Below, piece by piece: positions 1-8,529 of a stretch of 64,000 bases of DNA. The translations under genes and the position numbers were made by a program. Below the pieces are notes generated by a model. It was not told the DNA's origin and did no database searches. It saw only the letters and a program-made list of their open reading frames with translations. Source of the stretch: Verrucomicrobiia bacterium (GTDB lineage: Bacteria; Verrucomicrobiota; Verrucomicrobiia; Verrucomicrobiales; DEV007); NCBI GenBank assembly GCA_030425385.1, contig JAUIAH010000004.1, positions 62,001 through 126,000 of the forward strand, given 5' to 3'. The first letter of the stretch is position 1, and every line of letters begins with the position of its first letter.

Positions 1-1161
1 AAGCCGGGGAACATTCTGCTCACGAATGACGGTGTGCCAAAGCTTTGCGACTTCGGGTTGGCCAAAGTGTTGGGAGCGCAACGCATCTCCACCTCGCTGA
101 CGAGCAGCAATGATAGGATTGGCACCTACGGCTTCATGGCTCCTGAGCAACTGATCTCCTCCAAGAAGGTGGATGCCCGTGCTGACATCTTCAGTCTCGG
201 TGCCGTTCTCTATTACTTGCTGATCGGCACATGGCCTGGTGGAACGGTGCCATTGCTCAGCACGACACGCCCCGAGTTGAAGGCCTACGATCACGTCGTC
301 GCCAAAGCGCTGGCAAGCGATCCGGCGCAGCGCTATCCCACGGCATTGGCATTTCGTGAGGCGTTGCTCGAATCGACCAAGAAGTTGTCACGACGCAAAG
401 TGCTATGGTTAGGCTCGGGAGGGTTCGTCGTAGCGAGTGTGAGTGGATTCATGGTCTTGCGATCGCGAGCAGAGAATGCCTGGGCGGCAATCGATGAGGC
501 ACGTCGGGCGCTTCCCGAATCCGGAAAGCATGAGGTTGAGCTGCCGATCAATGACCGACTCGTTCGTTTCTCGATCACGCCCCCTGAGCCGTTGGAGGTC
601 GAAGCCATTGATGTGCCGACGCTCTATCAAGTCCCCATCGAGGCCTCCACTCAGGTAGCCCTGCGACGGCGCGGCGTTCCGGTTGCACTGATCGCCAAAC
701 TGACCCAGCAGTCGTTGGCGATCGTACTGCCTGATGTTCCTGATCAGCCAATTGCGTTCGCTAATGTTTCCCCAGAGTTCGGCGCCGCCTGCAAGATCCT
801 CTCACTCATCGAAACCAAAGGTCTCTTCGTCCGTGATCCCGAGCACCTCCAACTCGATCCTGCCAAAGTCGCTGATTTCCCTCAATTCTGCGTGAAACTA
901 GGCGTTCCTGCCTTGTCGATTGCCGACTTGGACGAACAGGCTGCCTTGCGTCGCGTCGCGATCTACGAAGCGCTGCGACACCCTGACATGAATCGACATC
1001 CGTTCTTCAACGGGCTCGGCGCTGTGAAGATAGCGAATGCGACCACGCGCTCGCGCCTTGAAGTGCTCGCGGCCTTGATCGTCGACGATGATCTCTACGT
1101 TTCAGGACAGGACAACACTGAGGTCAAACGGGCGATGGCTCTGCTGCTGAAGTCATCCTAA
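1..1161 (+). CDS. Ser/Thr protein kinase, 5'-truncated by the window edge
   Basis: The reading frame is open from base 1 and begins KPGNILL, so the window starts inside the catalytic loop of a Hanks-type kinase; the N-lobe and HRD motif lie upstream. DFGLAK (magnesium-binding), APEQ and a D-x-F-S-L-G-A-V helix follow, as in the PknB-like C-lobe. After the kinase domain one predicted membrane segment (from about base 400) anchors it, followed by a C-terminal domain of about 220 residues that I do not recognise and that is presumably the sensor part outside the membrane. The stop overlaps the convergent coupling-protein gene by 9 nt. This is one of two kinases in the element. An internal GTG at base 34 is not a credible start because the kinase motif spans it. 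Confidence 0.9.
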   Translation, partial: KPGNILLTNDGVPKLCDFGLAKVLGAQRISTSLTSSNDRIGTYGFMAPEQLISSKKVDARADIFSLGAVLYYLLIGTWPGGTVPLLSTTRPELKAYDHVVAKALASDPAQRYPTALAFREALLESTKKLSRRKVLWLGSGGFVVASVSGFMVLRSRAENAWAAIDEARRALPESGKHEVELPINDRLVRFSITPPEPLEVEAIDVPTLYQVPIEASTQVALRRRGVPVALIAKLTQQSLAIVLPDVPDQPIAFANVSPEFGAACKILSLIETKGLFVRDPEHLQLDPAKVADFPQFCVKLGVPALSIADLDEQAALRRVAIYEALRHPDMNRHPFFNGLGAVKIANATTRSRLEVLAALIVDDDLYVSGQDNTEVKRAMALLLKSS

Positions 1162-2646
1162 CGCACGCCACCTCCGGAACCACTTCGCGACTCTGCCAGT
1201 GCCATCAACTGGAGTGACGAGCTTGCGGATGAAGCGCTTCGAGGGGTGCACGATGACGGCGGTATGATCGCGCAGGTTCATGAGCACGGAAGGTTTCACT
1301 TTGTAGTCTTCGTCCTCACGGCGGCTGTGGGTGGTGCCACCGCTGCCCCAGGGTTTCGAGGAGGTCGACTTCTTCCATACCTTCTTCTTGCCGATGAAAT
1401 CGGCGCTGGCCGTGGCTCCTTCCATATCGGCCGCGCGGAAGATGAGCCGGGTGCGGAAATTCAAGGCTAACACTTTGCGTTTGTCTCGGCCGATGGCTGG
1501 ATCGGCGGAAACCTCGCTCTGCATTCCGGCGATGATGGCGCACTTCGCCCCACGGATGCGATCGACGATGGTGTGGTCACTGACGCCATCCTCGCTGGCG
1601 GTGACCACGTCTTGGTATTCGTCGGCGACGAGGATCAGTTGGTTGCGTTTGCGCTGCTCAGCCTTGGGTAACTCGTAGCGTCGAAGCGCGTGGTAGAAGA
1701 AGAGCATCTTCAAGTAGGTGTTGATGTAGCGCCGTTCACTGACAAAGCGCTGTGGCATCGACGTGGCGATGACCGCACCAGCATCGACCTCCGAGATCTC
1801 GAAGGTGTTCGGCTCGTCACTGGAGAACACTTCCACCAACGCGGGATCGAGGAAGAAGCCGAGGTAGGTCTTGATCGTGCCTTCGATGCCCTCCCGTTGT
1901 TCGTGCGCCTTGGCATCGACGAACGTCGAGTGAAAGAAGTCTGACAAACGAATGAGATCTTCGGTTGGTTGCTGTTGTTCGAGTTCTTCCAGGGCTGCTT
2001 TGAGTATGCGGTCTGAAGTGAGCAAATGATAGGCCCGCACCAGGGTGACGGGATGGCCAAGACTCTGAAGTAGGGTCAACGCGTTCGCCAACGCCATCTG
2101 CGCCATGGGCTTGAAGAAGGCATCCTGTCTTCCTGCGGTGAGACTGGCTGCCGTGTCGACGATGGCCTTGGCGTGAGCCGTCCATGGCAGCGAGCAATCG
2201 CTGAGCAAGTTGTAGCGGTGCGGTGGCTTCCAGTGAGTGTCGGCATCGACGGGCCGCACTTGCAGATGCACCAAGTGCTCTTGTCGTCCATGGGCTTTGA
2301 GCAATTCCTGAAGGAACTCGGTTTCGTCGCCTTTGACGCCAACCACGAGCCCGCCCCAATTGGGAATGCGTTGAGTCAGCCGCACGAGCACGGCATGAAA
2401 GCCGGACGAGGTCTTGCCACAACCCGTGTCGCCGGTAATCAGGATGTGTCGACAGAGTTCTTCCGCCGTCCAGTGCAGCGCGCCCAGCTGCAACACCGCC
2501 TTTCGCGTCGGCCAGATGACCAACAGGAAGCCGACCACGCCGAGGCCAAGGCTCACTGGTTGCTGTGTCGGCGCCGAAAGGGTGAACCAGACAACGACAG
2601 CGGCACCGCCGAGAAGCAGACCCGCGAGAAGTTTGAGCAGCGGCAT
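1153..2646 (-). CDS. traD: VirD4/TraD-type conjugative coupling protein
   Basis: Type IV coupling ATPase that would dock the relaxosome to the secretion channel at the inner membrane. The 497-residue protein has two N-terminal hydrophobic segments, a Walker A GDTGCGKT near residue 70, and a Walker B region LILVADEYQ near residue 330, the layout of TraD/TraG proteins. The start is the ATG at 2646, because the frame upstream is occupied by traX, whose TAA stop overlaps this ATG (TAATG). The longer open frame to 3417 is a read-through of traX and is rejected. It is the last gene of transfer operon A. The all-alpha domain is compact and the C terminus is basic. The family call is firm; TraD versus VirD4 naming is by general layout only. 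Confidence 0.88.
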   Translation of the reverse strand: MPLLKLLAGLLLGGAAVVVWFTLSAPTQQPVSLGLGVVGFLLVIWPTRKAVLQLGALHWTAEELCRHILITGDTGCGKTSSGFHAVLVRLTQRIPNWGGLVVGVKGDETEFLQELLKAHGRQEHLVHLQVRPVDADTHWKPPHRYNLLSDCSLPWTAHAKAIVDTAASLTAGRQDAFFKPMAQMALANALTLLQSLGHPVTLVRAYHLLTSDRILKAALEELEQQQPTEDLIRLSDFFHSTFVDAKAHEQREGIEGTIKTYLGFFLDPALVEVFSSDEPNTFEISEVDAGAVIATSMPQRFVSERRYINTYLKMLFFYHALRRYELPKAEQRKRNQLILVADEYQDVVTASEDGVSDHTIVDRIRGAKCAIIAGMQSEVSADPAIGRDKRKVLALNFRTRLIFRAADMEGATASADFIGKKKVWKKSTSSKPWGSGGTTHSRREDEDYKVKPSVLMNLRDHTAVIVHPSKRFIRKLVTPVDGTGRVAKWFRRWRALG

Positions 2647-3368
2647 TATGGAAGGAGTGTCAGGATGAAGAGGTGTCCCGCGTAGGTGGTGAGGGGCCAG
2701 CGTGCGAGTGTCAGGGCAATGGGTGGAATCTCCCAGCGGCGTTTCCTTCCGAGCAAGAGCACCGCAATGGCGACCGGTTGACCAAGGAGCACAATCAACA
2801 AAGTGGGCAAGGTTGCCCAGCCGAGCGCAGAACCGCAGGAGGCAGCGATCATGACCACGACTGTAGACGCAACGATAGACGCGAACTGTTGGCTTCGCAG
2901 CCAGCTCGCCACGCCGACTTGGTAGAGCACAAGGAACGGTGAGTAATCGAAGACAACGACGCCGAACTCCAGTGGAATCACAGCCAAGGCTGCGGACAAA
3001 TAGGTGAGCGTCAGTGTAACTCTGTGAGACATACGGCTCCACCAGGGCAAGCACGGACTGACGATGGCGATGCTGACCAGCACGTCGGCCATGGCATAGC
3101 CGAGCTTCATTGACAGGAGAGCTGAAGTGATCCCTGACAAAGCCACGATCTGCAGCCAGCGTTTCCACCTCACGCCTTGGCGGCGTTCGAAGACGAGCCA
3201 GGCCATGACGAAGACAAACAGTGGTTCCGCACAGCGGGTGACGGTGGTTCGCACGAGCGTCGCGGTTTGGCTCTCGGGAGCGAGAAACACGAGGGAGTGA
3301 TCGATGACCATCAGTACGATGGCCACCCAGCGCGCCTGATCCAGCCAGGCTAAGCGATGATCTCTCAT
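2646..3368 (-). CDS. traX: TraX-like membrane protein
   Basis: A 240-residue polytopic membrane protein with about seven or eight hydrophobic segments. Its N terminus reads LAWLDQARWVAIVLMVIDH, which resembles the TraX/acyltransferase-3-like family where the D-x-x-R-x-x-A-I-x-x-M-V-x-D-H pattern recurs. In the F plasmid TraX acetylates the N terminus of pilin; here a similar role on the VirB2-like pilin is inferred. The start ATG overlaps the upstream sigma-factor stop (ATGA) and the stop overlaps the traD start, so the three genes are translationally coupled. A competing longer reading frame in the same region lacks membrane character and belongs to the traD frame. Confidence 0.8.
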   Translation of the reverse strand: MRDHRLAWLDQARWVAIVLMVIDHSLVFLAPESQTATLVRTTVTRCAEPLFVFVMAWLVFERRQGVRWKRWLQIVALSGITSALLSMKLGYAMADVLVSIAIVSPCLPWWSRMSHRVTLTLTYLSAALAVIPLEFGVVVFDYSPFLVLYQVGVASWLRSQQFASIVASTVVVMIAASCGSALGWATLPTLLIVLLGQPVAIAVLLLGRKRRWEIPPIALTLARWPLTTYAGHLFILTLLP

Positions 3369-4084
3369 CGCTCGAAGATCCGCATGAGGTGATCGAGTTC
3401 CTCCTCCAGTTCATCAAGATCGGTCAGCGTGTCAGCGACCACGGCCCGGAGTCGTTCCTGATAGCGTTGCCGCATCCGGGTGATGTGCATGCGGAAGGCA
3501 TTCACCTGGATTCCAAAGCTGGCGGCGACATCCTCCTGGGTGCCGTCGCGATTGTGACGACTGAGGTAGGGCAGCATGGCCGTGAGCAATTCGCGCTTGC
3601 CGCGCCGCTCGTAGTACTTCGTCAGGTTCCCTAACGCTTGATCAATGACCGTGTTGGCCCACTGCTTTTCGAAGAGCGTTTCCGGTGTGTCAGTCGTGGC
3701 CGGTTCCGAGCGGTAGCGCTGGTCGGCATCTTCAGCGTCCAGCGGAATGAAAGTCGCTTCGCCGCCGCGTCGTTGTCGTTGCTCCCTGCGATGGTGATCG
3801 ACGACGAATCGCTTGGCCGTCATGCAGAAGAAGGTGCGCAGTTTGCCCCGATCCGGGCTGGCCTGCATCAATCCACCGCGTTCGATCAGCGACGCGAAGT
3901 AGGCTTGGGTGAGGTCTTCCGCTTCATGGTGTTCCCGTCCCAGGTTGCGGATGTAGGCGTAGACGGGATACCAGTAGACCCGGCAGAGGTCTTCGAGGGC
4001 TCGCGAAGCCACCTCGGGCTGGTGTTGCCAGCGCGAGACGAGACTCCAACGGGTATCGGGAAAGAGAGGATCGGGAGTGCTCAT
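3365..4084 (-). CDS. ECF-type RNA polymerase sigma factor (transfer operon A)
   Basis: A 239-residue sigma-70-like protein. The N terminus FPDTRWSLV, the region-2 motif EAEDLTQAYFASL, GKLRTFF and the region-4 helix-turn-helix (EDVAASFGIQVNAFRMHITRMRQRY) place it in the ECF families of planctomycetes and verrucomicrobia that are often encoded with Ser/Thr kinases. Some ECF families of this general kind are activated by kinase phosphorylation, for example EcfP/PknT in Vibrio. No anti-sigma gene is adjacent. The start is the ATG at 4084, which overlaps the upstream AAA+ gene stop (ATGA); the 33-residue longer form has no support. Its place inside the transfer operon, together with a paralogue at 28870-29607, suggests it drives the shared 31-nt promoter-like elements. 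Confidence 0.85.
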   Translation of the reverse strand: MSTPDPLFPDTRWSLVSRWQHQPEVASRALEDLCRVYWYPVYAYIRNLGREHHEAEDLTQAYFASLIERGGLMQASPDRGKLRTFFCMTAKRFVVDHHRREQRQRRGGEATFIPLDAEDADQRYRSEPATTDTPETLFEKQWANTVIDQALGNLTKYYERRGKRELLTAMLPYLSRHNRDGTQEDVAASFGIQVNAFRMHITRMRQRYQERLRAVVADTLTDLDELEEELDHLMRIFER

Positions 4085-4971
4085 GCCGCTGTTGTCAGTG
4101 ATGGAGGTTGCAGGCAAATGTCCTCGGTTCGCCCCTTGAGCAAGCGCTCGCGGAGCGCCTGCCGGACAAAGCGTTCGATGCATCGCCGCATGGGGCGAGC
4201 GCCCAGTCGCGGGTGATAACCTTCGCCGGTGAGATGCGCGATCAGCCCGGCATCGTAGTCGATTTCAATTCCTGTCCGCTCCGCTTGCTCGCGGATTTCG
4301 CGCTCTAACAGGTGCTTAGCAATGGCTAGTTGATCGTCATAGCCGAGCCGATCAAAGACCGATACCACTTGAAAGCGTGCGAAGATCTCGGGCCGCAGCG
4401 CTGCTTGCGCCTGGGCTTCGACAAAGCGCACTAACGTAGCCCTGACACTGTGCCTGACATCGAGGATGGCGGCCCCAGCGATGTTGGACGTGCACACGAG
4501 GTAGCACTCACTGAAATCTACCGTCTCGCCATTGGCCATCGTGAGTCGCGCGGCGTCGAGCATTTGCAGAAGCAAATCCAGAACCCGTGGATGGGCTTTC
4601 TCGATCTCGTCGAGCAGCACCGTGCCCTTGCCTCCGACTTCGCGCAGGCGACGAGCCACGAGTCCGGTCTCATGCTCCGAGCGTCCTAGCAGAATGCCGA
4701 CGCTCTCCTGGTTCTGATACTCGCTCATGTCAAAGCGCACGAGGTGCTCGTCGCCGAAGAGATGGCGTGTGAACGCCGCGGTCAGCTCCGTCTTGCCGAC
4801 ACCAGTGGGCCCGAGAAAGAGGAAGCTCCCCTTGGGACGACCCGCGCCCGTGAGCCCCAGTTCGCCGTCGAGCAAGGCATCGACCACGGACGGAATCACT
4901 TCCCGTTGCCCAAGGATCTGCTGCTCTAACACGCCGCGCAAAGCCTGAAGGAGTTCAACGTCTGCTGTCAT
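4081..4971 (-). CDS. Single-domain ClpB/ClpA D2-like AAA+ ATPase
   Basis: A 296-residue protein corresponding only to the second AAA+ module of Clp/Hsp100 proteins. It has QILGQREVIPSVVDAL at the N terminus, Walker A GPTGVGKT, DMSEYQ, Walker B VLLDEIEKAHP, the sensor-1 CTSN, and the C-terminal small domain with sensor-2 GARPMRR. The N domain, D1 and middle domain are absent, and there is no visible ClpP-binding IGF-type loop. The gene is embedded in transfer operon A, overlapping the lipoprotein gene by 17 nt and the sigma gene by 4 nt. A chaperone or remodelling role in assembling the mating apparatus or handling the relaxosome is inferred from position only. Substrate unknown. Confidence 0.82.
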   Translation of the reverse strand: MTADVELLQALRGVLEQQILGQREVIPSVVDALLDGELGLTGAGRPKGSFLFLGPTGVGKTELTAAFTRHLFGDEHLVRFDMSEYQNQESVGILLGRSEHETGLVARRLREVGGKGTVLLDEIEKAHPRVLDLLLQMLDAARLTMANGETVDFSECYLVCTSNIAGAAILDVRHSVRATLVRFVEAQAQAALRPEIFARFQVVSVFDRLGYDDQLAIAKHLLEREIREQAERTGIEIDYDAGLIAHLTGEGYHPRLGARPMRRCIERFVRQALRERLLKGRTEDICLQPPSLTTAA

Positions 4972-5599
4972 CGTCCTCCAACTTGGCTTCCCACTGACGC
5001 AAGGACTCAGCAGGCGAGGGCTGGTTCGTCTTTTCGTTAGATTCTGAGGGCACTTGTGCTTTCAAGGCTGCGTTCTGCTCTTTCAAGGCGGCGACTTCTT
5101 GGCGAAGCCCGGCGATTTCCCGCCCGCTACTCTGTCGATCCATCAGTTGCGCTTCTGCCCGTGTCGCTGCCGCGGACAAACGCTCGCGAGCTTGTTCGAA
5201 CTCTTCGCTGATAGCTCGTTGCCGGTTGTGTTCGGCGCGAATCTCGGAGGACTCGGGAGCTGGTTTGAAGGCAGAATCGACGACTTGATTGACTGGGCCA
5301 GTGCTGGCCAATGGCGGTTGATGGCGCAGCAAATTCCAGCGGCTCGGTTTCTCCAGCCGGTAGACGCGGTGCGCCTCATGCATCGTGCGCCCCTGGCGAC
5401 CTTTGACCGAACGTCCGACGTGGTAGGTCTTCACGAACTCGCCCGTGCGGACACGACGGATGTCGCTTGGCTGGAGAGTAGTTTGCCGGACTTGGGCAGA
5501 CCGCTTTGTCGGCAGGGGAGGCGCGGTGGTGGGTTTCGGCGCGGTCGTGCAGGCTGACAACGCCAGGGTAGCAAGGAGGAATGGAAGCAAGGCATTCAT
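4955..5599 (-). CDS. Conjugation lipoprotein with coiled coil (VirB7-position)
   Basis: A 214-residue protein starting at the ATG at 5599, which gives a typical lipoprotein signal (hydrophobic run, then LSAC) with Cys as residue 17. A proline-rich linker follows, then a middle domain, and from about residue 130 a heptad-rich region (EEFEQARERLSAAATRAEA and following) that looks like a coiled coil. It lies one base after the VirB10 stop (TAACATG). Outer-membrane lipoproteins next to VirB9/VirB10 usually form the core-complex ring, so a VirB7/TraV-like role is inferred from context, although it is much longer than VirB7. The 338-residue upstream extension overlaps virB10 out of frame and is not real. 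Confidence 0.7.
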   Translation of the reverse strand: MNALLPFLLATLALSACTTAPKPTTAPPLPTKRSAQVRQTTLQPSDIRRVRTGEFVKTYHVGRSVKGRQGRTMHEAHRVYRLEKPSRWNLLRHQPPLASTGPVNQVVDSAFKPAPESSEIRAEHNRQRAISEEFEQARERLSAAATRAEAQLMDRQSSGREIAGLRQEVAALKEQNAALKAQVPSESNEKTNQPSPAESLRQWEAKLEDDDSRR

Positions 5600-5600
5600 G

Positions 5601-6749
5601 TTAGGATTCGTTGAGCAACCGCTCCATTTCGGCGCGCTCCTCGAGCGCTTCGCGCATGACGCGTTGGCGGCTTGGTGAGGGTGTCGATTCTGTGGTGGGC
5701 GATTCCGTTTGGTTCGTCTGCCAGGAATTGATTGGGCGTTGGCCTTGGCGCAGGCCAGCCACACTGGCGAGGCGCGGTTCGAACACCTGCAAGGTGTAGA
5801 TGTAGAATTCGGTTCCGGCGGGCACTCTGACAAAGAGGCCATCGCCCTCGATCTGATCGAGCATGAGGCGGGCATAGCGCTCAGCGACCTCTTCACCACC
5901 ATTGAGCACGGCGTTGTGGATGCCGTTGTTCTCGTATTCACCGAAGACCGTCTTGGTTGTCTTCTTGGCATTCTGAGTCATGCCAGCCAGAGCGGTGGCA
6001 GCGAACATCTTGAACTCCAGGTATTGATCGGTCTTCTCAACCGTGCCGCGAATGCCTGCCGAGCCATCGGTGATGGTGAAACTGTCGTTGTCAGGATCGT
6101 AGTCGCGATCCAGCGCGATGCCGTTGATGCGACCTTCCTTGCCGTCTTGCCAAACAAACGTCCAGGTGCCGGTCACGGCGATGCGATCACGCACGCGCCC
6201 GCGTTTGGCGAAGCCATGCACTTCCGTGCCTGCTGGGACGATGAGATTCTGGTTATGCCAAACGTCATCGGTGACGATGCCCACGACTGGCGTTTCGAGC
6301 GCACTGGAGTCGACGGTGATGACCAGTTGGCAGGGAATGAGCATCCCGGTCGGGGCGAAGACACGCGGCGCAGCGAATTCGGTGGTTGCGTTAGGTTCTT
6401 CTGGGGCTTCGCGGAACACATGCACCAGAGGGGGCAAGGCCGGACGTTGGTTCGGCTGGGCGGGCGGTGTCGGAGCGGGCGCTTGGGGATCGGCTTGCTC
6501 GGGTGGCACATCGAGTCGCTCCAGTTTGCCGTGATTGACCCATTCCGATGTGAGCGGCTGGGATGGATCATGTGGTGCGTCCTCAGGGGACATCTGACCG
6601 AGCACATTGACGCGTTCGTTTGAGGCGACTTCGGCCGCCTTCCGTTCGCGATGCTGGCGGACGAAGTAGAAGAACACGAACATCCCTATCAGAAACAGCA
6701 CGCCCGCTCCGGCAGGCGATTTGAAGAAGCCAATGATGCGGCCCATCAT
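5601..6749 (-). CDS. virB10: VirB10/TrbI-like core complex protein
   Basis: A 382-residue protein with a short cytoplasmic N terminus, one membrane segment at about residues 17-30, a proline-rich periplasmic linker (PPAQPNQRPALPP) and a C-terminal beta domain. The latter carries the VirB10 family hallmarks VVGIVTDDVWHNQNLIVPAGTEVHG and a VRVPAGTEFYIY end. VirB10 spans both membranes and transmits energy from the ATPases to the channel. The start overlaps the virB9 stop by 4 nt. Either of the two initial Met codons could be used. Confidence 0.85.
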   Translation of the reverse strand: MMGRIIGFFKSPAGAGVLFLIGMFVFFYFVRQHRERKAAEVASNERVNVLGQMSPEDAPHDPSQPLTSEWVNHGKLERLDVPPEQADPQAPAPTPPAQPNQRPALPPLVHVFREAPEEPNATTEFAAPRVFAPTGMLIPCQLVITVDSSALETPVVGIVTDDVWHNQNLIVPAGTEVHGFAKRGRVRDRIAVTGTWTFVWQDGKEGRINGIALDRDYDPDNDSFTITDGSAGIRGTVEKTDQYLEFKMFAATALAGMTQNAKKTTKTVFGEYENNGIHNAVLNGGEEVAERYARLMLDQIEGDGLFVRVPAGTEFYIYTLQVFEPRLASVAGLRQGQRPINSWQTNQTESPTTESTPSPSRQRVMREALEERAEMERLLNES

Positions 6750-7726
6750 TTCGAGCCTCCTTTCTTCACAGGAATCGGATCACGAAAGAGCGAGGCATCG
6801 GGCCCTTCCGGGAGCGGTTCCAAGATCGTGCCGAGCGCCTCTCGCAAGGCCAAGGTGTCCGGCGAATCGGTGTACTCGGCCATGACGAGTTGGAACTCGT
6901 TCTTGATGCTGAGATGCGCGCGTTCGCCTTCGATCCCACCACGTATGATGGCGTGCACGTTGACGTTTCCCTTTGCCGGAATCTCGGAGGAAGCATCCAC
7001 AAGTGCAGTTGGGTAGGTGCGCGAGCCCACCTTCACTTGCAGCGAGCCGGGATCAAAGTAAAGCGGCTTGGCCGTCTGGTTCTCGATCCGTGCGTTGAGG
7101 AAGATGGCATCTTCTTGCGGAAAGCGATGCACCCGCGTGATCACCGTCGCAACCTTGTCATCGTCCCAACGATGCTCGACGTCCCTCGATTCGACGTCTT
7201 GATAGAGGTGCGGCACGGCGATCCGAAACGTGCGCTCGTTCTTGCCCAGCTTGAGGAGGTTGAACAGCCGAGCCGTGTCGTGATCCAGCTTGCGCTCCTC
7301 GACCGTTTCGGGATCGATGGGACGGGCTTGCGCGTGATGTGAGGATGGTTCGCTCAAACGCACGAGCACCGGTGGATCCGCTGACGGCTTGAGGTGGAGC
7401 ACGTAGAGATCTTCGCGTCCGAGCAAGACCGTCAGGAATGTCTCTTTGCCAGGCAGAAGGTTGCGCAAAGCCAGGACGCGCGAGCCTTCGGGATGCGCGT
7501 AATGATAGGTTCCCGGCTCCGCTCCCGTCGTGAGTCCATAGCCGAAGATGCCATTCACGGCTCTGGGAAACTGCAAGGTCGTGACGGCTTTGCTGCCGAC
7601 GCTAATCGTCAATGGGCCATCGGTCTTGAGCGCTTGCTGCTCCACCGGATCGGTGGCGAGGGCGTGGCCGAGCGGCACGGCAACTGCGAGAGTGAGAAGT
7701 TGGTGTTTGAGTGAGGATGGTTTCAT
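6746..7726 (-). CDS. virB9: VirB9/TraK-like secreted transfer protein
   Basis: A 326-residue exported protein with a cleavable signal peptide (hydrophobic residues 8-24, cleavage near GHALA). It is rich in beta-strand pattern: repeated V/T-rich segments, FPRAVNGIFGYGL, and a C-terminal strand region describing KVGSRTYPTALVDAS. The position between virB8 and virB10 with 4-nt overlaps on both sides makes it the outer-membrane core component. The sequence is not a clear textbook VirB9, so the assignment rests on context and fold character; TraK is the alternative name. Confidence 0.65.
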   Translation of the reverse strand: MKPSSLKHQLLTLAVAVPLGHALATDPVEQQALKTDGPLTISVGSKAVTTLQFPRAVNGIFGYGLTTGAEPGTYHYAHPEGSRVLALRNLLPGKETFLTVLLGREDLYVLHLKPSADPPVLVRLSEPSSHHAQARPIDPETVEERKLDHDTARLFNLLKLGKNERTFRIAVPHLYQDVESRDVEHRWDDDKVATVITRVHRFPQEDAIFLNARIENQTAKPLYFDPGSLQVKVGSRTYPTALVDASSEIPAKGNVNVHAIIRGGIEGERAHLSIKNEFQLVMAEYTDSPDTLALREALGTILEPLPEGPDASLFRDPIPVKKGGSK

Positions 7727-8331
7727 GTGGTTGGTTCCATGGTGAAATCGAAGGCGATGGCTACGGTGGGAAAGCGACCATTCGCCGTCATGTCAGGGTT
7801 GAGGATGAACTTGAATTGCGCCTTCACGGTTAAGACCTCGGTGAACGCCTTCCCGCGAAAGACGCCATTGCGGATCAGCTGGCCTTCGACCCCGGTCAGC
7901 ACGGAGTCATCGCGTACTTGCAAGACTTGGATCGGGCCCAGCTCGACCTTCTGGTGAATCTGTTTGTCGGCGAACTCATCGGCTTCGTTGGCAATGGCTT
8001 CCTGCGCCTTCCGATAGGCGTCGCGCCCCAGAATCCGCTTCAACCGCTCGGGACTATCCGGCCCACTCGGATCGCGATTGAACAGGGCCTCCATCGCCAA
8101 GCGCGTCTGCGCCGCGTGCACCTCTTTCGCACTCACGAAGTCCATCGCCGACGGCAAGTAGTAGGTGTGATTGGCATCCATCACGAAGAACTGCGGCTTC
8201 GCCATCAGTTGCTTCACCAGCCGCTGCCGTTCCAACCAGAACCCGACTGACACCAGCAGCGCGACGGCGAACCAGAACAGCGCGACTTTGTCTTTGTGAA
8301 TGAAGAGATCGATGGCTTGGGAGCGTTTCAT
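7723..8331 (-). CDS. virB8: VirB8/TraE-like inner-membrane protein
   Basis: A 202-residue bitopic protein with cytoplasmic residues 1-16, one membrane segment (ALFWFAVALLVSVGF), then a periplasmic domain with the VirB8/TraE character of a small NTF2-like fold. It nucleates assembly of the channel. First gene of transfer operon A; the stop overlaps the virB9 start by 4 nt. The ATG at 8331 is preferred; a TTG at 8364 would add 11 residues. No clear Shine-Dalgarno sequence precedes the ATG. The 31-nt promoter-like element at 8380-8410 lies 48 nt upstream. Confidence 0.75.
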   Translation of the reverse strand: MKRSQAIDLFIHKDKVALFWFAVALLVSVGFWLERQRLVKQLMAKPQFFVMDANHTYYLPSAMDFVSAKEVHAAQTRLAMEALFNRDPSGPDSPERLKRILGRDAYRKAQEAIANEADEFADKQIHQKVELGPIQVLQVRDDSVLTGVEGQLIRNGVFRGKAFTEVLTVKAQFKFILNPDMTANGRFPTVAIAFDFTMEPTT

Positions 8332-8379
8332 AAAGGACGAAGAACTCGGTGCTGACCGCCGCAAACCGCGCGGTCACCG

Positions 8380-8410
8380 GGTAATTCGTCATTTGCCCGC
8401 CAACATCACA
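8380..8410 (-). promoter_or_regulatory. Shared 31-nt transfer element, copy 1 (operon A)
   Basis: On the minus strand this reads TGTGATG, 14 nt, then ACGAATTACC. It sits 48 nt before the virB8 ATG (15 nt before the alternative TTG). Six other copies in the window keep the same order and exact 14-nt spacing, always before an element gene in the sense orientation. It has the shape of an alternative-sigma promoter (-35 and -10 boxes) or a dyad-free activator site; neither half is a sigma-70 consensus. Confidence 0.75.
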
Positions 8411-8529
8411 AAATAAGTAATCAAAGCTGAATTTGGGCATACATCGAACCGGATGCAGGTGCGACCCCACCCCCGTTCAATCGACGGTGAAAAGTCAATC
8501 CTCCAGCGGGTGCTAGGGGCTGCGCCAGT

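Noticed and set aside
2647-3417. N-terminal extension of the coupling protein (754-residue open frame)
   Set aside because: The region is occupied by traX in another frame, which has membrane-protein composition and coupled start/stop overlaps; the extension is Arg/Cys/His-rich without a domain.
5600-5971. Upstream extension of the lipoprotein gene
   Set aside because: Overlaps virB10 in another frame and would remove the lipoprotein signal.
8332-8470. Conserved peptide CDV..MTNYP encoded by the 31-nt element in several loci
   Set aside because: Copies 4 and 6 lack the ATG, and reading frames downstream diverge, so conservation is at DNA level.
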